DNA from: Hyposmocoma kahamanoa
Lineage: Eukaryota; Arthropoda; Insecta; Lepidoptera; Cosmopterigidae
Assembly (NCBI RefSeq): GCF_003589595.1
Contig: NW_020653900.1
Span: 2,395,410-2,459,409 of the forward strand
Length of the DNA: 64,000 nucleotides
Direction: 5' to 3'
Part shown: piece by piece, positions 10,274 through 21,625 of the stretch
Position numbering within the stretch: the stretch's first letter is position 1
Layout: each line of letters starts with the position of its first letter
The notes under the pieces: model-generated
Told to the model about the DNA's origin: nothing
Seen by the model: the letters and a program-made list of their open reading frames with translations, nothing else
Database searches by the model: none
Position numbers and translations under genes: made by a program

Positions 10274-10864
10274 ACAGATATATTTTCAATGTACGTATGA
10301 TTAATTTCGCAATTCAACGTTATTTTTCTATAAGATGGCTATATTGCATTTAAATTATTTTCGTTATTATTATTTTATTCGAGGCAGTGGACGCTGTAAC
10401 GACGTGTTTATGATTCCCAGGATAAAAATCATTAGAAAAGCAACTAAAGTAAACAGACGAACGTAAGAGAGTGGACCGTGTGGTAATAACACTAAACTCA
10501 GGAAGTACATTTAATATTGCATTTGCGAAGCCAGACACGGGAAGCAAGATGTTAAACGTCTATGAATGCACAATCTGTTTTTGGTCTACAATTCAGAAAA
10601 CAGTTTCTTTTTTTTTCAAGAAAATTTACCTATCGAGTTCTTAAGTTTTTTTTAGTAGTATTTTTTTTATAATATCAAGTGACGGGACATCGGAAAAGAA
10701 ACTATGACAAATGACTATTAGTCTGCCGTGACTATGGGACCTGTGAAGCGTCCGAAACGGTGGTTTGTTTGGAAAACCAAAACACGCGTTTTAGATCCTA
10801 AAACATAGTTTAATTTTTACCTGATGCTTAACGAGGACGAGACCGACGATGTGACACGTTTCTA
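10274..10864. other. No gene; family A tail scrap and TTTTAGATCC motif
   Basis: A minus-strand family A tail scrap lies at 10660-10688 (TTTTTTATAATATCAAGTGA). The motif AACACGCGTTTTAGATCC near 10780 resembles motifs near 16801, 29132 and 57795, suggesting another dispersed repeat too degraded to define. Confidence 0.4.
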
Positions 10865-11473
10865 TCCGCTCACGTGATGCGCTCCTCCTACAGCAAAATG
10901 GCGGCTATTTGATTTCGCAAATTAGAAAAGCATTCAGTTTAAATACAAGTTTTTATAAATAAAAATTATTATTCTGCATTGCTAAATAAATACCCTCCGT
11001 ACTACCAACAAAAACATCTCAAATAAAATGCAGTAATACACCGCCAACCCTGCACTCAAAAAGCACTAATGAAATTTTTGGTGTACTTGGGTAAATATGA
11101 TAATATTCCGTTTGAGTGGTTCTAATGTTTACCATGAAATTACTCCTTAAAGTATAGTTTATAAACATTTATATTCAGGGTAAACTTAAAAAACGCTACT
11201 TACGGTATGTTTTCAATAAATAAACACCGAAATCACCAGCCCAAACGATAACACACACGATGGTCGTGACGTATTTTTTAAGTTATTTATTTTTTTAAGT
11301 GACAGACCCAGGCATTAAAAACTTTATGGTTTGCTAGAGTAGTTACCGAAAATGCAATTAATATTAGTTCTTTTACCTGTTATAACTTTGATATCCGATA
11401 AATCTGTATAAAATCATCACCGGCACCTCTAGGTATGGTATGCGTCTACGGCTGCATGTATCGCGTGAGCGGA
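10865..11473. mobile_element. TA-flanked MITE (copy 1, 609 bp)
   Basis: Terminal inverted repeats TCCGCTCACGYGATRC (left) and the complement of GTATCGCGTGAGCGGA (right) are bounded by TA at 10863-10864 and 11474-11475, as expected for Tc1/mariner-type integration. The interior matches the second copy at 29729-30229 closely, but here about 110 bp more is present around 11190-11300. No coding capacity. Confidence 0.85.
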
Positions 11474-11662
11474 TATAGTAAAATTATAGGATATAGAAGT
11501 CTATTCAGTCTAGTCTTGAAAAGCGCTAAAATGTAGCTTTCGGGAAACGCAAATGCCGGTAGTGTATTCCACTCCTTTGCCCTATGCATTAAAGAGGAAG
11601 CAGAACGCTTTGTGTGAATAGGCGGTACCTCAAAGACATAAGGATGGAATACAATAAGCACC
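11474..11662 (-). mobile_element. LINE C-terminal remnant
   Basis: The minus-strand frame of about 60 residues has the typical non-LTR C-terminal pattern: FEVPPIHTKR, then RAKEWNTLPAFAFPESYILA and LFKTRLNRLL. It is 5' truncated and abuts the TA MITE. Confidence 0.65.
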
Positions 11663-11876
11663 TAGATCCTAGGATCTGTTGATTCGGTTTGTAACTTACT
11701 AAAAAAAAAAGCGGTGCCCCAGTGTGGCAACAGGCGCTGGTTCGAGTTCAGTCGAAATGAAGGACTTTTCTTCGAGTTGTGTGATCTTTCTAATTAGTGT
11801 AATATTTTCACAAATAATCTCAGTACAGAGCACTTAAAAAACCGATCTGTAATGTTCGTGAAAGTACATGTATTTG

Positions 11877-12074
11877 TCAAGTTTTATTGAAAATCGGTTA
11901 CGCGAAACCAGATTCATGACCACTGCTGGGACCACTACTGAGGTACCCTCTTTCCAACAAAAGGAGAATCATCAAAATGGGTTCACAAATGCCGCCCGAG
12001 TTCGCGTAACATACATACAAAAAAAGAGAAAAAAAATCGAATTGAAAAAAATCCTCTTTTTTTTAAGTCGGTTA
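11877..12074 (-). repeat. Short TIR repeat, family E (copy 1)
   Basis: Family E ends AACCGACTTCAAAAA and its complement and includes GATGATTCTTTTTTGTTGGA, TACCTCAGTAGTGG and CCAAGTTTTATTGAAAT-type blocks. This copy is minus-strand with a degraded right end (TTTAAGTCGGTTAA). Others: 31355-31647, 31655-31795, 32306-32502, 52403-52682 and 58932-59185. Confidence 0.7.
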
Positions 12075-12129
12075 AAAATAAACAAACATTTATGGAAGTA
12101 AAAGCATCCCAAACTAAAAATTAAATGTT

Positions 12130-12288
12130 GTGAAATTACAGGCACATGCGACTTGTCAACTTCGTGTATCATGATGGTAAGTAATGCCTGTCAGATCTTT
12201 CTGACTTAAGCTCTGAATGCAACGGTTATGTGGGTTACCACCAGGCGCACGACTCGTTCATTCCGTCACTAAGCATCATAAAAAAATC
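12130..12288 (+). repeat. Family A 3' fragment (A7)
   Basis: From GTGAAATTACAGGCACATGC to AAGCATCATAAAAAAATCAT; 5' truncated. Confidence 0.8.
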
Positions 12289-12299
12289 ATAATTTTTAA

Positions 12300-12960
12300 T
12301 AAAATAAAATTAACGTTAGTGTTTTGGATTTTCTTATAGACCGGTTAGAATCCGTGGGGAATTATTTCAAGTGTCATGGCCTGAAAATTGCAATGATCAA
12401 TCTAGAAAACAAAAGTGCTACTTTGAGGTAAGAATAGGCAGAACGATGGAATCTATACAAAAGTTTTACACAAAGACCCTACCAGTAAACTCAGTCTACA
12501 GTCACGGGCACTGACCTCCGAATTTCACCAGAAGGTTCATAACGACAATAATTATTATTCCGTCGTTGCGAAGCCGCGTCACTTTAATGTGATTTTCTCT
12601 TATCCGAAATCCGAAACGCAAACATCGGCGTAACTCGTCATAGTCATAGTCCGGGAGCCGGCGCCGATTAACGACTCCATATTATTTAATTGACGGCAAA
12701 TATTGGCGGTCACGGCAATTAGTTGGCGCTCGACGCCATGACCCGCCGGCGCACCCGCCGCTCTCTGACACAATAAACTGTGGACCTAGGAGATATAGTA
12801 AATGCTGTTTAGAGGCTTCTGGGTACGTCAATTTCAAAATATTTCAAATTTCTAAATGTATATTTTCAGATAACAGGATCCATTGGTAAAATAGAGAAAA
12901 AGCCTATAAGCTATTGTTAGTAGGAATATTGTATAACATATTACCTAATTAATTAAAATC
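12300..12960. other. Unique region with GC-rich island
   Basis: 12620-12790 is notably GC-rich with CCGCCGGCGCACCCGCCG and homeodomain-like cores (TTAATTG, CAATTAG). It does not recur elsewhere in the window. It may be a conserved non-coding element, but nothing in the sequence proves this. Confidence 0.4.
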
Positions 12961-12970
12961 TAAAATGTCA

Positions 12971-13026
12971 TGTACTTACGAGGCATCTCGTGCGGAATTA
13001 TTGTCCGTACGAGATGCCTCAGTACA
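12971..13026. repeat. Hairpin-forming inverted repeat
   Basis: Arms 12971-12995 and 13003-13026 pair over about 24 positions (core GAGGCATCTCGT with ACGAGATGCCTC) around a short AT-rich loop. Confidence 0.7.
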
Positions 13027-13476
13027 GGCGCTTTGTGGTCCTCTGTCACAATCTTCAGGATGCATGTGTGGTAAAGTGGCAGGTACACAAACCATATTTG
13101 TGTTGCAAAAACGAGCGATTAGTTCTGTATACCGTTTAGTTTAATGATAATGACTAGGCATGACATATAATTTTGTCGGACGACAAATTGTAAAGTATGA
13201 TTGAAAAGTTGCCGATATTACAAAACAACGTAGTAAGTATCTGTCTATTTCTTTCATATGATTTAGTATGTAGTTCGACCTCGCTCTTGTTAGATGTCAC
13301 CTAGCCAGCCAGAGACAATAATTAACGTTTAAAAAGTAAAACTAATCATCCTGTCATGGCATTCCTGTTCAACTTTGTGTAGGTTATGATACGAATTTAA
13401 GCAATTCAGTTTTACCAAGTCAAGTGAATTGCAAGGAACTTGGCTGGCTGGCTTAATTTATTTTTTGTTCTTTAAT

Positions 13477-14530
13477 TTATTTTTTCTCAAAATATTCTCC
13501 GTTAGCGTTAATGCACTTTTCATACGAATGAACCAATTTTGAAAACATTTATGCTACTCCTCTGTGACAATCGCTGAAACATATTTTTCATACTCTTCGA
13601 CAGCCTCTTCAGTTGATGAAAATCGTTGACCGCGTAACTTATTCTTAATTTTTGGAAATAAATAAAAGTCACAAGGTACCAGGTTGGGACTGTACGCGTG
13701 ATGGCTCATAAGGTCAACGTTATTCACCTTCAAAAATTCATTTGTTTGTCTGGCCGTGGGAGAACTGGCATTATCGTGGTGCAAGATGGTACGGGTTTTT
13801 ACGGTTATTTCTACGGAGTTTGTCAATTACTTCCGGCGAACAAATGATCGTGTACCAATCACTATTCACGGTACAACGATTCTCCAAAGCAACAGTAGCC
13901 ACGTTTCCAGTTTTATTAAAAAGAGAAACAATCATCCGCTTAGAAGCACTTTGCACGCTCGCCACTTTGGTTGGTTTCGGCTCATTTCGAAAGACCCATA
14001 CGCTCAATTGCTGCTTTGTTTTGGGATCGTAACTATAAATCCATATTTCGTCACCTGTTACTGTATCCCACACTAAATTTGACACCCCTTCGTTGGAATC
14101 TGGTAAGCATGGCATTGCACCAAGGGACGCGATCCGTTTTTTGAGCATCAGTCAAATTCTGTGGGATCCACCGAGAGCACGGTTTTTTCATACCCAAATG
14201 TTTGTGTAGTTTTGATTGTATTTGACTCATGCTCATGCCTAAAGATGCCCGAATCTTATGGTATGTCACATGACTGTCTGTTTTGATCATACGGCGCACA
14301 GCATCGATGTTTTTGTCGTTCACAGCAGTGGACGGGCGACCATCACGAAATTCATCACTGAGATTCACACGACCGCGTTTGAATTCTGCAAATTAGCTAT
14401 AAATAGTCGTCTTGCATGGTGCTTCATCGCCAAAAGCAGTTTCAAGCCGAGAGAAGCTCCGCTGAGCTTCTAAATTACATTTAAAGTCATAGAAAATCAT
14501 ACTACGAAAATTTTCACGAAATAAATCCAT
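13477..14530 (-). pseudogene. Degenerate mariner transposase (D34D)
   Basis: On the minus strand the remnant runs from ATG at 14530 to a stop at 13477, about 350 codons, the usual mariner length. Recognisable blocks: the N-terminal helix-turn-helix region (AEFKRGRVNLSDEF), the KHLGMKKPCSRW and LTDAQKTDR linker, GDEIWIYSYDPKTKQQ (first Asp), HHDNASS (second Asp) and YSPNLVPCDFYLFP (third Asp, with 34 residues between it and the second). Frameshifts near 14370, 14090 and 13800 and a terminal stop break the frame. No clear terminal inverted repeats were found, so element ends are unresolved. It is an old, inactive copy resembling Bombyx-type mariners. Confidence 0.88.
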
Positions 14531-14708
14531 GATCATGTAGACAACCAATTTCTAAAATGACGCCACAAAGTAAAAACAAGTGACAGTCAAATGAAACAAA
14601 CTGTATTCTACAGCCAAAGAGTATCAATTTCCAATGTTCTAATTACTTTTTAAATATTGTTTGTGTAAGTGCGCCCTATGTATAATGAGACTTTACATTA
14701 TTAAAACT

Positions 14709-14932
14709 GCCTCCGTGTCCGAACAGTTACCATGCTGGACTGCCACGTAGAGGTTCAATTCCCGGGCCGGGAGAAATATTTGTATGGCCTACATTTATTT
14801 CTCTCTTGAGTTTGGGTGTAATTTGTGGTTGTCTACCTATGTTTGTGTCCATGGCACCAGCGATACAAGGTTTCCCTAGTGCGGGGCAATAAGTGTGTGC
14901 GTGTGCGCGTTATTGTGAAAAAATAATAATAA
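14709..14932 (+). repeat. SINE family B (copy 3)
   Basis: GCCTCCGTGTCCGAACAG head, GGTTCAATTCCCGGGCCGGG B-box region, full body and an AATAATAATAAT-like tail. Confidence 0.88.
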
Positions 14933-15460
14933 TAGGCAGTAGGTGAATAAAGTTATTAAAATAAAATGAAAAGTAGGAATAGACACCACAATTACTTGCA
15001 TGCACGTGTCCGTGTGTTGTGGATGTGGTGTTTTTGTATTGACTTTTAAATACTTATGCACTTGACTGTTAAAAATACCCTATATGGTAATCCAGATTGA
15101 GTAAAAATCGTTCTCATAATCTACATTAGGAAAAATGTCCCAAGTTCACACTATAAGTAGTGACATGGTAATGTATTTTAATCTAATGAACGGACACTAC
15201 GCGATCAATTAGGCAATTACGCATTCACGTAGTTGACAAGGCCATTCTCTATACAAATCCTCTTAAATCTCGACTACCTACTACCTATTCAGAATAAATA
15301 AGATTATGCGAATGCTTGGCATGTTTACGATTATTATTTTATAGGAACTGTAACTTGTCGAGTTCGTAGGTTATCGCCTTTGTTACACAAAGGAAATGTG
15401 GCTATTCTTCCGGATCTTAACCGTGTCGAGTATATTTGTAACAGTTGTAGTGCCACTCAG
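14933..15460. other. No gene recognised
   Basis: AT-rich single-copy sequence. A 19-bp minus-strand scrap of family A (AGTTGTAGTGCCACTCAG) lies at 15442-15460, just before A8. Confidence 0.4.
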
Positions 15461-15737
15461 TAGCAGTAGAGCTTCTTGTGAAAGAGTTCATCCAGGAAAG
15501 TACTGCCACCTTCCTATTTCTGCTGCCAAGCAGTAATGTGAGCATTGTGTTCCGGTTATGAACGCTAAGGGTGCTGGTGAAATTACAGTCACATGGGACT
15601 TGTCAACTTATGCCTCAAAGTGACAGGCGCAGTGGCAGTGCCCCTCAGATCTTTGTGATTTACAGTTTTGAGTGGCACTACAACTCCTATAGCGCACGAC
15701 TTGTTCGTCCCGTTACTTGGTATTATATTTTAAAAAA
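15461..15737 (+). repeat. Family A copy (A8), near full length
   Basis: TAGCAGTAGAGCTTCTTGTG to TTGGTATTATATTTTAAAAA. Lacks the ACAGGCGTGTCGCTTACC segment. Confidence 0.85.
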
Positions 15738-15738
15738 C

Positions 15739-15922
15739 TCAAAACTTTAAATCGCAAAGGTCTAAAGGACGCTGCTATTGAATCCGTCACCCTGAGATAT
15801 AAAGTTCAGTTCCATATTCCTGTGACTTTCTGGGAATGGGAACGCAGTCTGGCTCACATTATTGGTATTTAATAAGGTGACAGTACTTCCCTTTACGAAC
15901 TCTTTCACAAAGGACTCTGCCT
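15739..15922 (-). repeat. Family A copy (A9), partial
   Basis: Minus-strand copy lacking the poly(A) side, placed tail-to-tail with A8 and diverged in its middle. Confidence 0.7.
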
Positions 15923-15924
15923 TT

Positions 15925-16172
15925 TTTTTATAATATCAAGCGACGGAACGAACAAGTCAGAGCTTTAGATCACAAAGATCTGAAGGGCAGTGCCACTGCG
16001 CCGGTCGCCCTGAGACATGTTGACGAGTCCCATGTGCCTGTAATTTCACCAACACCCTTACCCTTCAAAAACGGATCGTGGTAATGCTGACGTTACTGTT
16101 TGGCGCCAGAAATAGATAAGGTGGCAGTACTACCCTGGACGAACTCTTACACAAGGAGCTCTACTGCTATCT
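15925..16172 (-). repeat. Family A copy (A10)
   Basis: Minus-strand copy with poly(A) side TTTTTTTATAATATCAAGCG and head AAGGAGCTCTACTGCTATC. It directly follows A9. A short RTE tail scrap (GAGAAACAACCATTCTCTCA) lies at 16276-16305. Confidence 0.85.
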
Positions 16173-16305
16173 ACGCACGTACCGTTCGTTGTGAACCTTG
16201 TTCTACATACAGGTTACATCACGGTGGATTCGCCATCAGTTAATGATGTTGCTACTTAACATTCAAAATCGTACCTATGAGAAACAACCATTCTCTCATT
16301 ATCAC

Positions 16306-16740
16306 CTGTCCGCATTATACAAAATACATTTAATTTAATATAATATTATCTCATAGATCGAGCCATACCCGTGGCTGTCATAAAATTTCCTATCAAAGTG
16401 AAGGGGAAATATAAGCGACTTAATTTACACATTATAATCCATATTGCAGTATATTGGTTGTATAACAGCTCTATAATAGCTTAATAATGTTAATGTCTCT
16501 AATGAAATTGCGATTCCCGTGAAGAAGTCGAGTTGTTAGAGGGCATAAAATTGGACACGGTAATTCGAAAGGCGTTTTACAAGCGATTTTATATAGTCGA
16601 GAAATAGTCGCGTAATAGCTTACGTTAGGCCCTGGACGCACAATTTGACCACAGCATTAAAAAAAGGCTTATTTATAATTTGGAATCTTTATCGATTTCT
16701 TAGGTTTGATTGTTACACAACACCTTAGCTACAAATGTTA
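16306..16740. other. Unique stretch, no gene
   Basis: 16500-16640 is less AT-rich than its surroundings and non-repetitive here, with several GTCG/CGAG words. No domain is visible. Confidence 0.4.
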
Positions 16741-16742
16741 TT

Positions 16743-16982
16743 ACGTATTAGTTACATTATTAAGTAAAGTATGCAAATTGAAAATGTAACTATTTTTTTG
16801 GATCTAAAACGCGTACATTTCTTTTTTTAAATTAACCAACATATCGTTCCGCAACGTACCCTTTCCTCACGGCTAACATATCTGAGTTGGTACGAAAAAG
16901 AAAACAAAATGTACGCAATTTTGATCTGAAAATGGTTTCATTTACAATTTGTAAACTTTACTTAATAATGTAACTAATATGT
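16743..16982. mobile_element. Palindromic foldback MITE
   Basis: Left arm 16743-16850 and right arm 16870-16982 are inverted copies. The first 28 bp (TAYRTATTAGTTACATTATT and on) differ at a single position. About 240 bp, no coding capacity. No clear TSD was resolved; the right side abuts a family A tail. Confidence 0.75.
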
Positions 16983-17082
16983 AATTTTTGTGATTTAAAG
17001 CTCTGAGTGGCAATGCAACTGTTCTAGACAGGCGTATCGTTGTCACAACTTGTTTGTACCGTCACTTAATATCTCAAAAAAT
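16983..17082 (+). repeat. Family A 3' fragment (A11)
   Basis: From TTTTTGTGATTTAAAGCTCT to AATATCTCAAAAAATTT; 5' truncated. Confidence 0.75.
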
Positions 17083-18068
17083 TTAAAAAGTACAGAGCTT
17101 ATGCCAAACGGCATATATAATGCAATTTTTTTAGATCCATTTTGTCTGACGTCACTTTATTATTGGTGCGAAATGTGACGGGCGTAAAACCTACCTTTAT
17201 ATGGTACAGGAGCTCCTAGTTCAGAAGCCAAGCACAACTTTGCACTTGTCTTTTTATGTCTTTGTACATGTCTCAATAAAATTATTATTATTGTTTTCGT
17301 ACATAGATATTTTAAGCTCTGACCTTTTCAAATAGGCTTAGCGACAAAATTTTGAATTTCTAAATGGGAAAGGCGGTATTCCTTGACATTGGTACAGTTA
17401 ACAGAGGCTAAAAACTAACCGGTAAAATTTAATTTTCGATAATTATTTTGAATATTTCCACTCCCAAGACCTATAAGATTAATTTAGAGTTTTTTAAATG
17501 GATCGACTGGTATCAGGAAATCAGGTTCAAGATTCGGCTAACCACACGTGCCGTATCGAGCAGGACTGTAGCTTTCTGCATTTATGCTGCAAGCGACACG
17601 CCACGGAAATCGTACCGCTTCACATTGCTAGCGCGGCTGTCTAGAATTGACCTGTTCACGGATAACACAATTATTATTATTATTAAGGGTATTTTTAATT
17701 TACTAATAAACATAACTAGTAGTTGATATTATTAAAACTAAACCTTTTCTGATATGACTCTGGTAAATTTACATTTTTTTCTTCCCTTAGTAATCTATAT
17801 CAATAAAAATGTTGTCCCTATTTTTAAAACTTTGTAGTATAAACCTCATCATGATAAAACTTTCATGTTGTTTAAAAGTAACTTCTTTTTTGGGCGGTAA
17901 ACTGTAACTCAGTAGTTGAAATTACGACATATATATATATGTAGAAGTAAAAACCTCGAATTGGACACCTGCTTGAATTACCTAATAAAAAGGAGCAATT
18001 CAAAATCAGTTCTGGTCTTGATGTTCTGGGCCACAGGAGTCTCGTTATTCTGGTATATAGTATATTTA
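17083..18068. other. Mostly unique; short segment shared with 58.3 kb
   Basis: 17570-17655 (near GCAAGCGACACGCCACGGAA) is similar to the complement of 58296-58372, including AAGCGACAYGCCAC and TTGYTRGCGMGRYTG, so a dispersed repeat of unknown type lies here. A 92-codon plus frame spans it but is not supported as a gene. Confidence 0.4.
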
Positions 18069-18336
18069 ATAGCAGTAGAGCAAACCTATTTCTGCCGCCA
18101 AGCAGTAATGTCAGTATTACTGTGTTCCGGTTTTGAAAGGTAAGGGTGCTAATGAAATTACAGGCACATGAGACTTGTCAACTTATGTCTCAGAGTGACG
18201 GGCGCAGTGGCAGTGCGCCTCAGATCTTTGCGGCTTAAAGCTCTGAGTGGCACTACAACTGTTATGAACAGGCGTGTACCTAACCATCAGACGCACGATT
18301 TGTTCGTCCCGTCACTCGATATTACAAAAATAAAAA
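18069..18336 (+). repeat. Family A copy (A12), internally deleted
   Basis: The head AGCAGTAGAGC jumps directly to CCTATTTCTGCCGCCAAGC; the remainder is intact to CGATATTACAAAAATAAAAA. Confidence 0.85.
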
Positions 18337-19431
18337 ATATAGAAAACGAATTTATGTAGTTTGCGTTCAGATAATTGATATAGTTTTCTGGAACTTACAA
18401 AGTAGTCGACTTCTGAACTTAGGCCTGGACATAAGGAAAAAAGCCACCTCGACCCTGAGTTGTGTTCGCGGCAGCACTAACACCATCTGACAGTCCCATA
18501 GTTCGGCATTTGATTGGAGTGCATGCAGGATAATTGTAACGAACTTATAATCTCCTCCTTTTATTTGGAGTCGTTCAAAAAGAATGAATTCGATTTATCT
18601 AATTTATTTTATTTTTCTTTCACTTTATTTTAAATTGTATGGTTTTTATTTTGGGATTTAGATTTTAATTTTATAATTTTGATTTAGATTTTATATTTGA
18701 ATTTGAATTTCACTTTTGATTTTACATTTTACATTCACCAAGAAATAAATGATTTTATTTAATTTGAATTTTTGATTCTAATTTTATTTTTATTTTCAAT
18801 TTTTCTAAAGCGTTTAAATAATTTCATATTTTAAGAATATAGATTACAGACATCTGAAAAAAATATTTTTATTTTTATTTATTTTTATTTTTTAAACGAA
18901 ACCTGTTATGATCGCAAGTAAGCTGCTGTAAAGCGGCTCTGCAAAACCTGCCTTTACCCATATTTCTCTTTTAACGACCGACAACAAAGAGCTAGATATG
19001 GGGTGGTCCTTCACGTGACCACCGACCACACGGTTGATGTATTCAGTGCTTAGAAAAAAAATGTTATTACAAAAAAAAACAGAATTCCTAATAGTGAAAA
19101 GGATTTCCTCTCAAGGTATTTTATAGAGACAAAATTACAGGTTACAAGGAAGCTGAAAATTGAGATTAATGCCTTAATCCAAATCAAATAACCGGATGGC
19201 AGTTAAGAGTGATAATTAAACACTGACTTTTATGAGCAGATATAAACAACTGTATCATTCTTTATGGTCAATCGAGTGCACGCCAATTAAATATTTGTGA
19301 TTGCTTGCCCGGAGAAGTTTTGCAGTGCAACAGCGATTACTGTACATTGGAAACAAAACTGTAAACTTTTTCGGATTTAAATCGCATATTTATTTTTTAT
19401 TTACAGGTCCTGGCCGACTGAAGAGGCTTAG
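18337..19431. other. No gene; T-rich low-complexity tract
   Basis: 18590-18900 is very rich in TTTTATTT and GATTTTA words. The rest is unremarkable single-copy sequence. Confidence 0.45.
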
Positions 19432-19703
19432 CTAGAGCTCCTTGTAAAAGAATTCGTCCAGGCCTGTTTAACCTTACCTATTTCTGCCGCCAAACAGTAG
19501 CGTGAGAATGAGATTACTGCGTTTCGGTTTAGAAGGGTAAGAATGCTGGTGAAATTACAAACACGTGGAACTTGTCAGTGGCCCTCAGATCTCTGTGTTT
19601 TAAAGCGCTGAGTGACATTGCAACTGTTATGGACGAGCGTGTCGCTTACCACCAGGCGAACGACTAGTTCGTCCTGTAACTTGGTAGAATAATAAAAAAA
19701 GTT
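19432..19703 (+). repeat. Family A copy (A13)
   Basis: TAGCTAGAGCTCCTTGTAAA to AATAATAAAAAAAG, with a small deletion of the GTCTCAGGGTGACGGG block. Confidence 0.85.
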
Positions 19704-19811
19704 ATTAATCATAAATACCTTTTTTTCATTTAACAAACTAATTCACGTCATATACGATTTGCAAAATGTATTATTTTGAGAATTTGAATTTCTTACTACA
19801 TAAAATTTTTT

Positions 19812-20005
19812 AATTGATATTCAATTATTTTTTATGTGAAATTACTCCACTAGTTTTTTATAATTATTAACACAAAGATCGAACGCTCAGAAAAAAATCC
19901 TTCGATCAGGCCGGATTCGAATACCCACCATGCCATACCAAATAAGCCACGGAACGAACCAGCGGATCTCACGAATTTTTCTATCCGCTTGTTCTCGTGT
20001 CTTTG
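19812..20005 (-). repeat. SINE family D (copy 2)
   Basis: Minus-strand copy with tail TATTCAATTATTTTTTATGT and TTCGATCAGGCCGGATTCGA, ending in the head region CCACGGAACGAACCAGCGG. Confidence 0.8.
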
Positions 20006-20664
20006 TACTTGGTTTTTCAACATTATATTAAATTTATTAATTAAAAGGAAAATAGAAATTAAAATAAAACATATCAATGAATAGTACTGCAGCCTTATGT
20101 CTTATGTACCAAAGTATTTATTTGTGAGGAACACAACTTGCGTTACCAGAAAACACTTTTGTTATAATATAATATAGACAGGTTTTTTTGACATATATTG
20201 TTCACAAATGATTTAAATACGCAATAATTAAAAGTGACAACTTGTTTAATTAAATATATGACCTTGAGAACGAAATAGTATATTTTCATTTTGAAAACTA
20301 GTAAACATTATTTTCTTGCATTTTCAAAAACAAAGAGACAAACAAACTTCATGAAAAACAATGTAAATGTATATCGTACTACAAAAGTGCTTGTTACCAG
20401 AATAAATAACATGTACATGTGTATTTAAAAATTGCAGATCGGATATTTTGCATCATCGAAACATTGTATTAGAAATAAAAGTAGTTCTGCATTCAATAAT
20501 ATTTTATGCAATCGTTGCATTATGGGTTCTTAAAGTAGAGTACCGTGTTCAGTAATAGGTACTTAGTAATAGGTACGAGATTTTAAGACCTAATTAAATA
20601 TGGTTGCATAAAACACTTTTTCTTCGAGTAAATGAAAATAATGGAACACAACCAGTATTTAAAG
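20006..20664. other. AT-rich single-copy sequence
   Basis: No frame, repeat or motif of note up to the P-like element. Confidence 0.45.
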
Positions 20665-20672
20665 GTTATAAG

Positions 20673-21050
20673 CTTAGAATAATAACGCATAGAATGATAG
20701 TTTCATATCAAACGAACTGTCACAAGTGAGGCAAAAATCAAATTCATGTAAGCTAGTTTTAGTAGTAGGTTAATTTTCGGTTTTAGTGAATATTTATATA
20801 AAAATACACGTTGAAACGCGTTACTTCCACGTGGAATGTGATGTTAGTATCTATTTTATGTTTGTCTGACGTATTTTTACACTCATTTACCGCACATTTC
20901 GTCATTTTTAGCTAAAATTCTTGAGCTGTTCGCGGTGCAAGTTGACCTTGAGCACTGAAGGCCCGCCCGCTCGTGTAGGCCCTTTGGGAGCGCTTCAATT
21001 TGCCTCACTTAGCGTGTGCGGACTAGGTTTCTATGCGTTATTATTCTAAG
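20673..21050 (-). mobile_element. P-element-like MITE (378 bp)
   Basis: Terminal inverted repeats begin CTTAGAATAATAACGCATAG at both ends. A subterminal inverted motif AAGTGAGGCAA lies about 40-55 bp inside each end. Perfect 8-bp TSDs GTTATAAG flank it (20665-20672, 21051-21058). On the minus strand an ATG at 20905 opens the same THAP-like start as the longer copy at 47254-48892 (MTKCAVN), then hits a TGA. The interior looks like a deletion derivative of that copy. THAP domain, 8-bp TSD and subterminal 11-bp repeats together point to the P superfamily. Confidence 0.8.
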
Positions 21051-21077
21051 GTTATAAGGTTGTAGGTAACAATAACG

Positions 21078-21180
21078 ATGCTAGAAGGAAAACGAAAAAG
21101 AGGAAGACCAAGAATGGCGTATAGTGAACAAATAAAAAACATGATCAAAATGAACGGTTAGGTCGAGGAACCGACAAGAT
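21078..21180 (+). mobile_element. LINE C-terminal remnant
   Basis: The frame from 21078 reads MLEGKRKRGRPRMAYSEQIK, then NMIKMNG and a stop. This is a hallmark block of RTE/Jockey-type C-termini that are normally followed by DRxxWR. It immediately follows the P-like MITE, which may have inserted into it. Confidence 0.75.
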
Positions 21181-21328
21181 TCTGTCTCTTAAATAAGATG
21201 ATAATGTTAACAATCCATGACAATAAAATCAAACATACGCCACAAAACAAAAAATCAAAGAGATAGTATAGAAGTGTTCGTGTTGGCCAAGTACCGCTTA
21301 TATTTTAACCAACCAAATAGAGCATTTG

Positions 21329-21417
21329 ATAACATAAGTTGACAAGTTCACAGAAATGGATAAAGTGGCAGTAATTCCCGGGATGAAGTTTTTCACAAGG
21401 AGGCCTACTCTTACCAA
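21329..21417 (-). repeat. Family A 5' fragment (A14)
   Basis: Minus-strand scraps: ATAAGTTGACAAGT, then AAAGTGGCAGTAATTCCCGG and AAGGAGGCCTACTCTTACC, with the middle deleted. Confidence 0.65.
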
Positions 21418-21492
21418 AACAGTGTGTATTGTAAACATTGTTTGTATTGTAAAAACACACAGCGTCTTTACTAAAATTGAACGCGAAGATTT

Positions 21493-21625
21493 TCGATCAA
21501 AATTAACAAATCCGACCGGATCGAAGGAATTTTTTCTGAGTGTTCGATCTTTGTATTAATAATTATAACAAACTAGTGGAGTAATTTCACAAAAAATAAT
21601 TGAATATCAATTCAATAAAAAAATA
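21493..21625 (+). repeat. SINE family D 3' half (copy 3)
   Basis: From the CCGGATCGAAGGAATTTTTT box through ATTATAACAAACTAGTGGAG to AATTGAATATCAATTC. The tRNA-like head is missing. Confidence 0.8.

Noticed and set aside
13477..14530. Terminal inverted repeats of the mariner remnant
   Set aside because: No convincing inverted pair was found within 150 bp of either end of the coding remnant.
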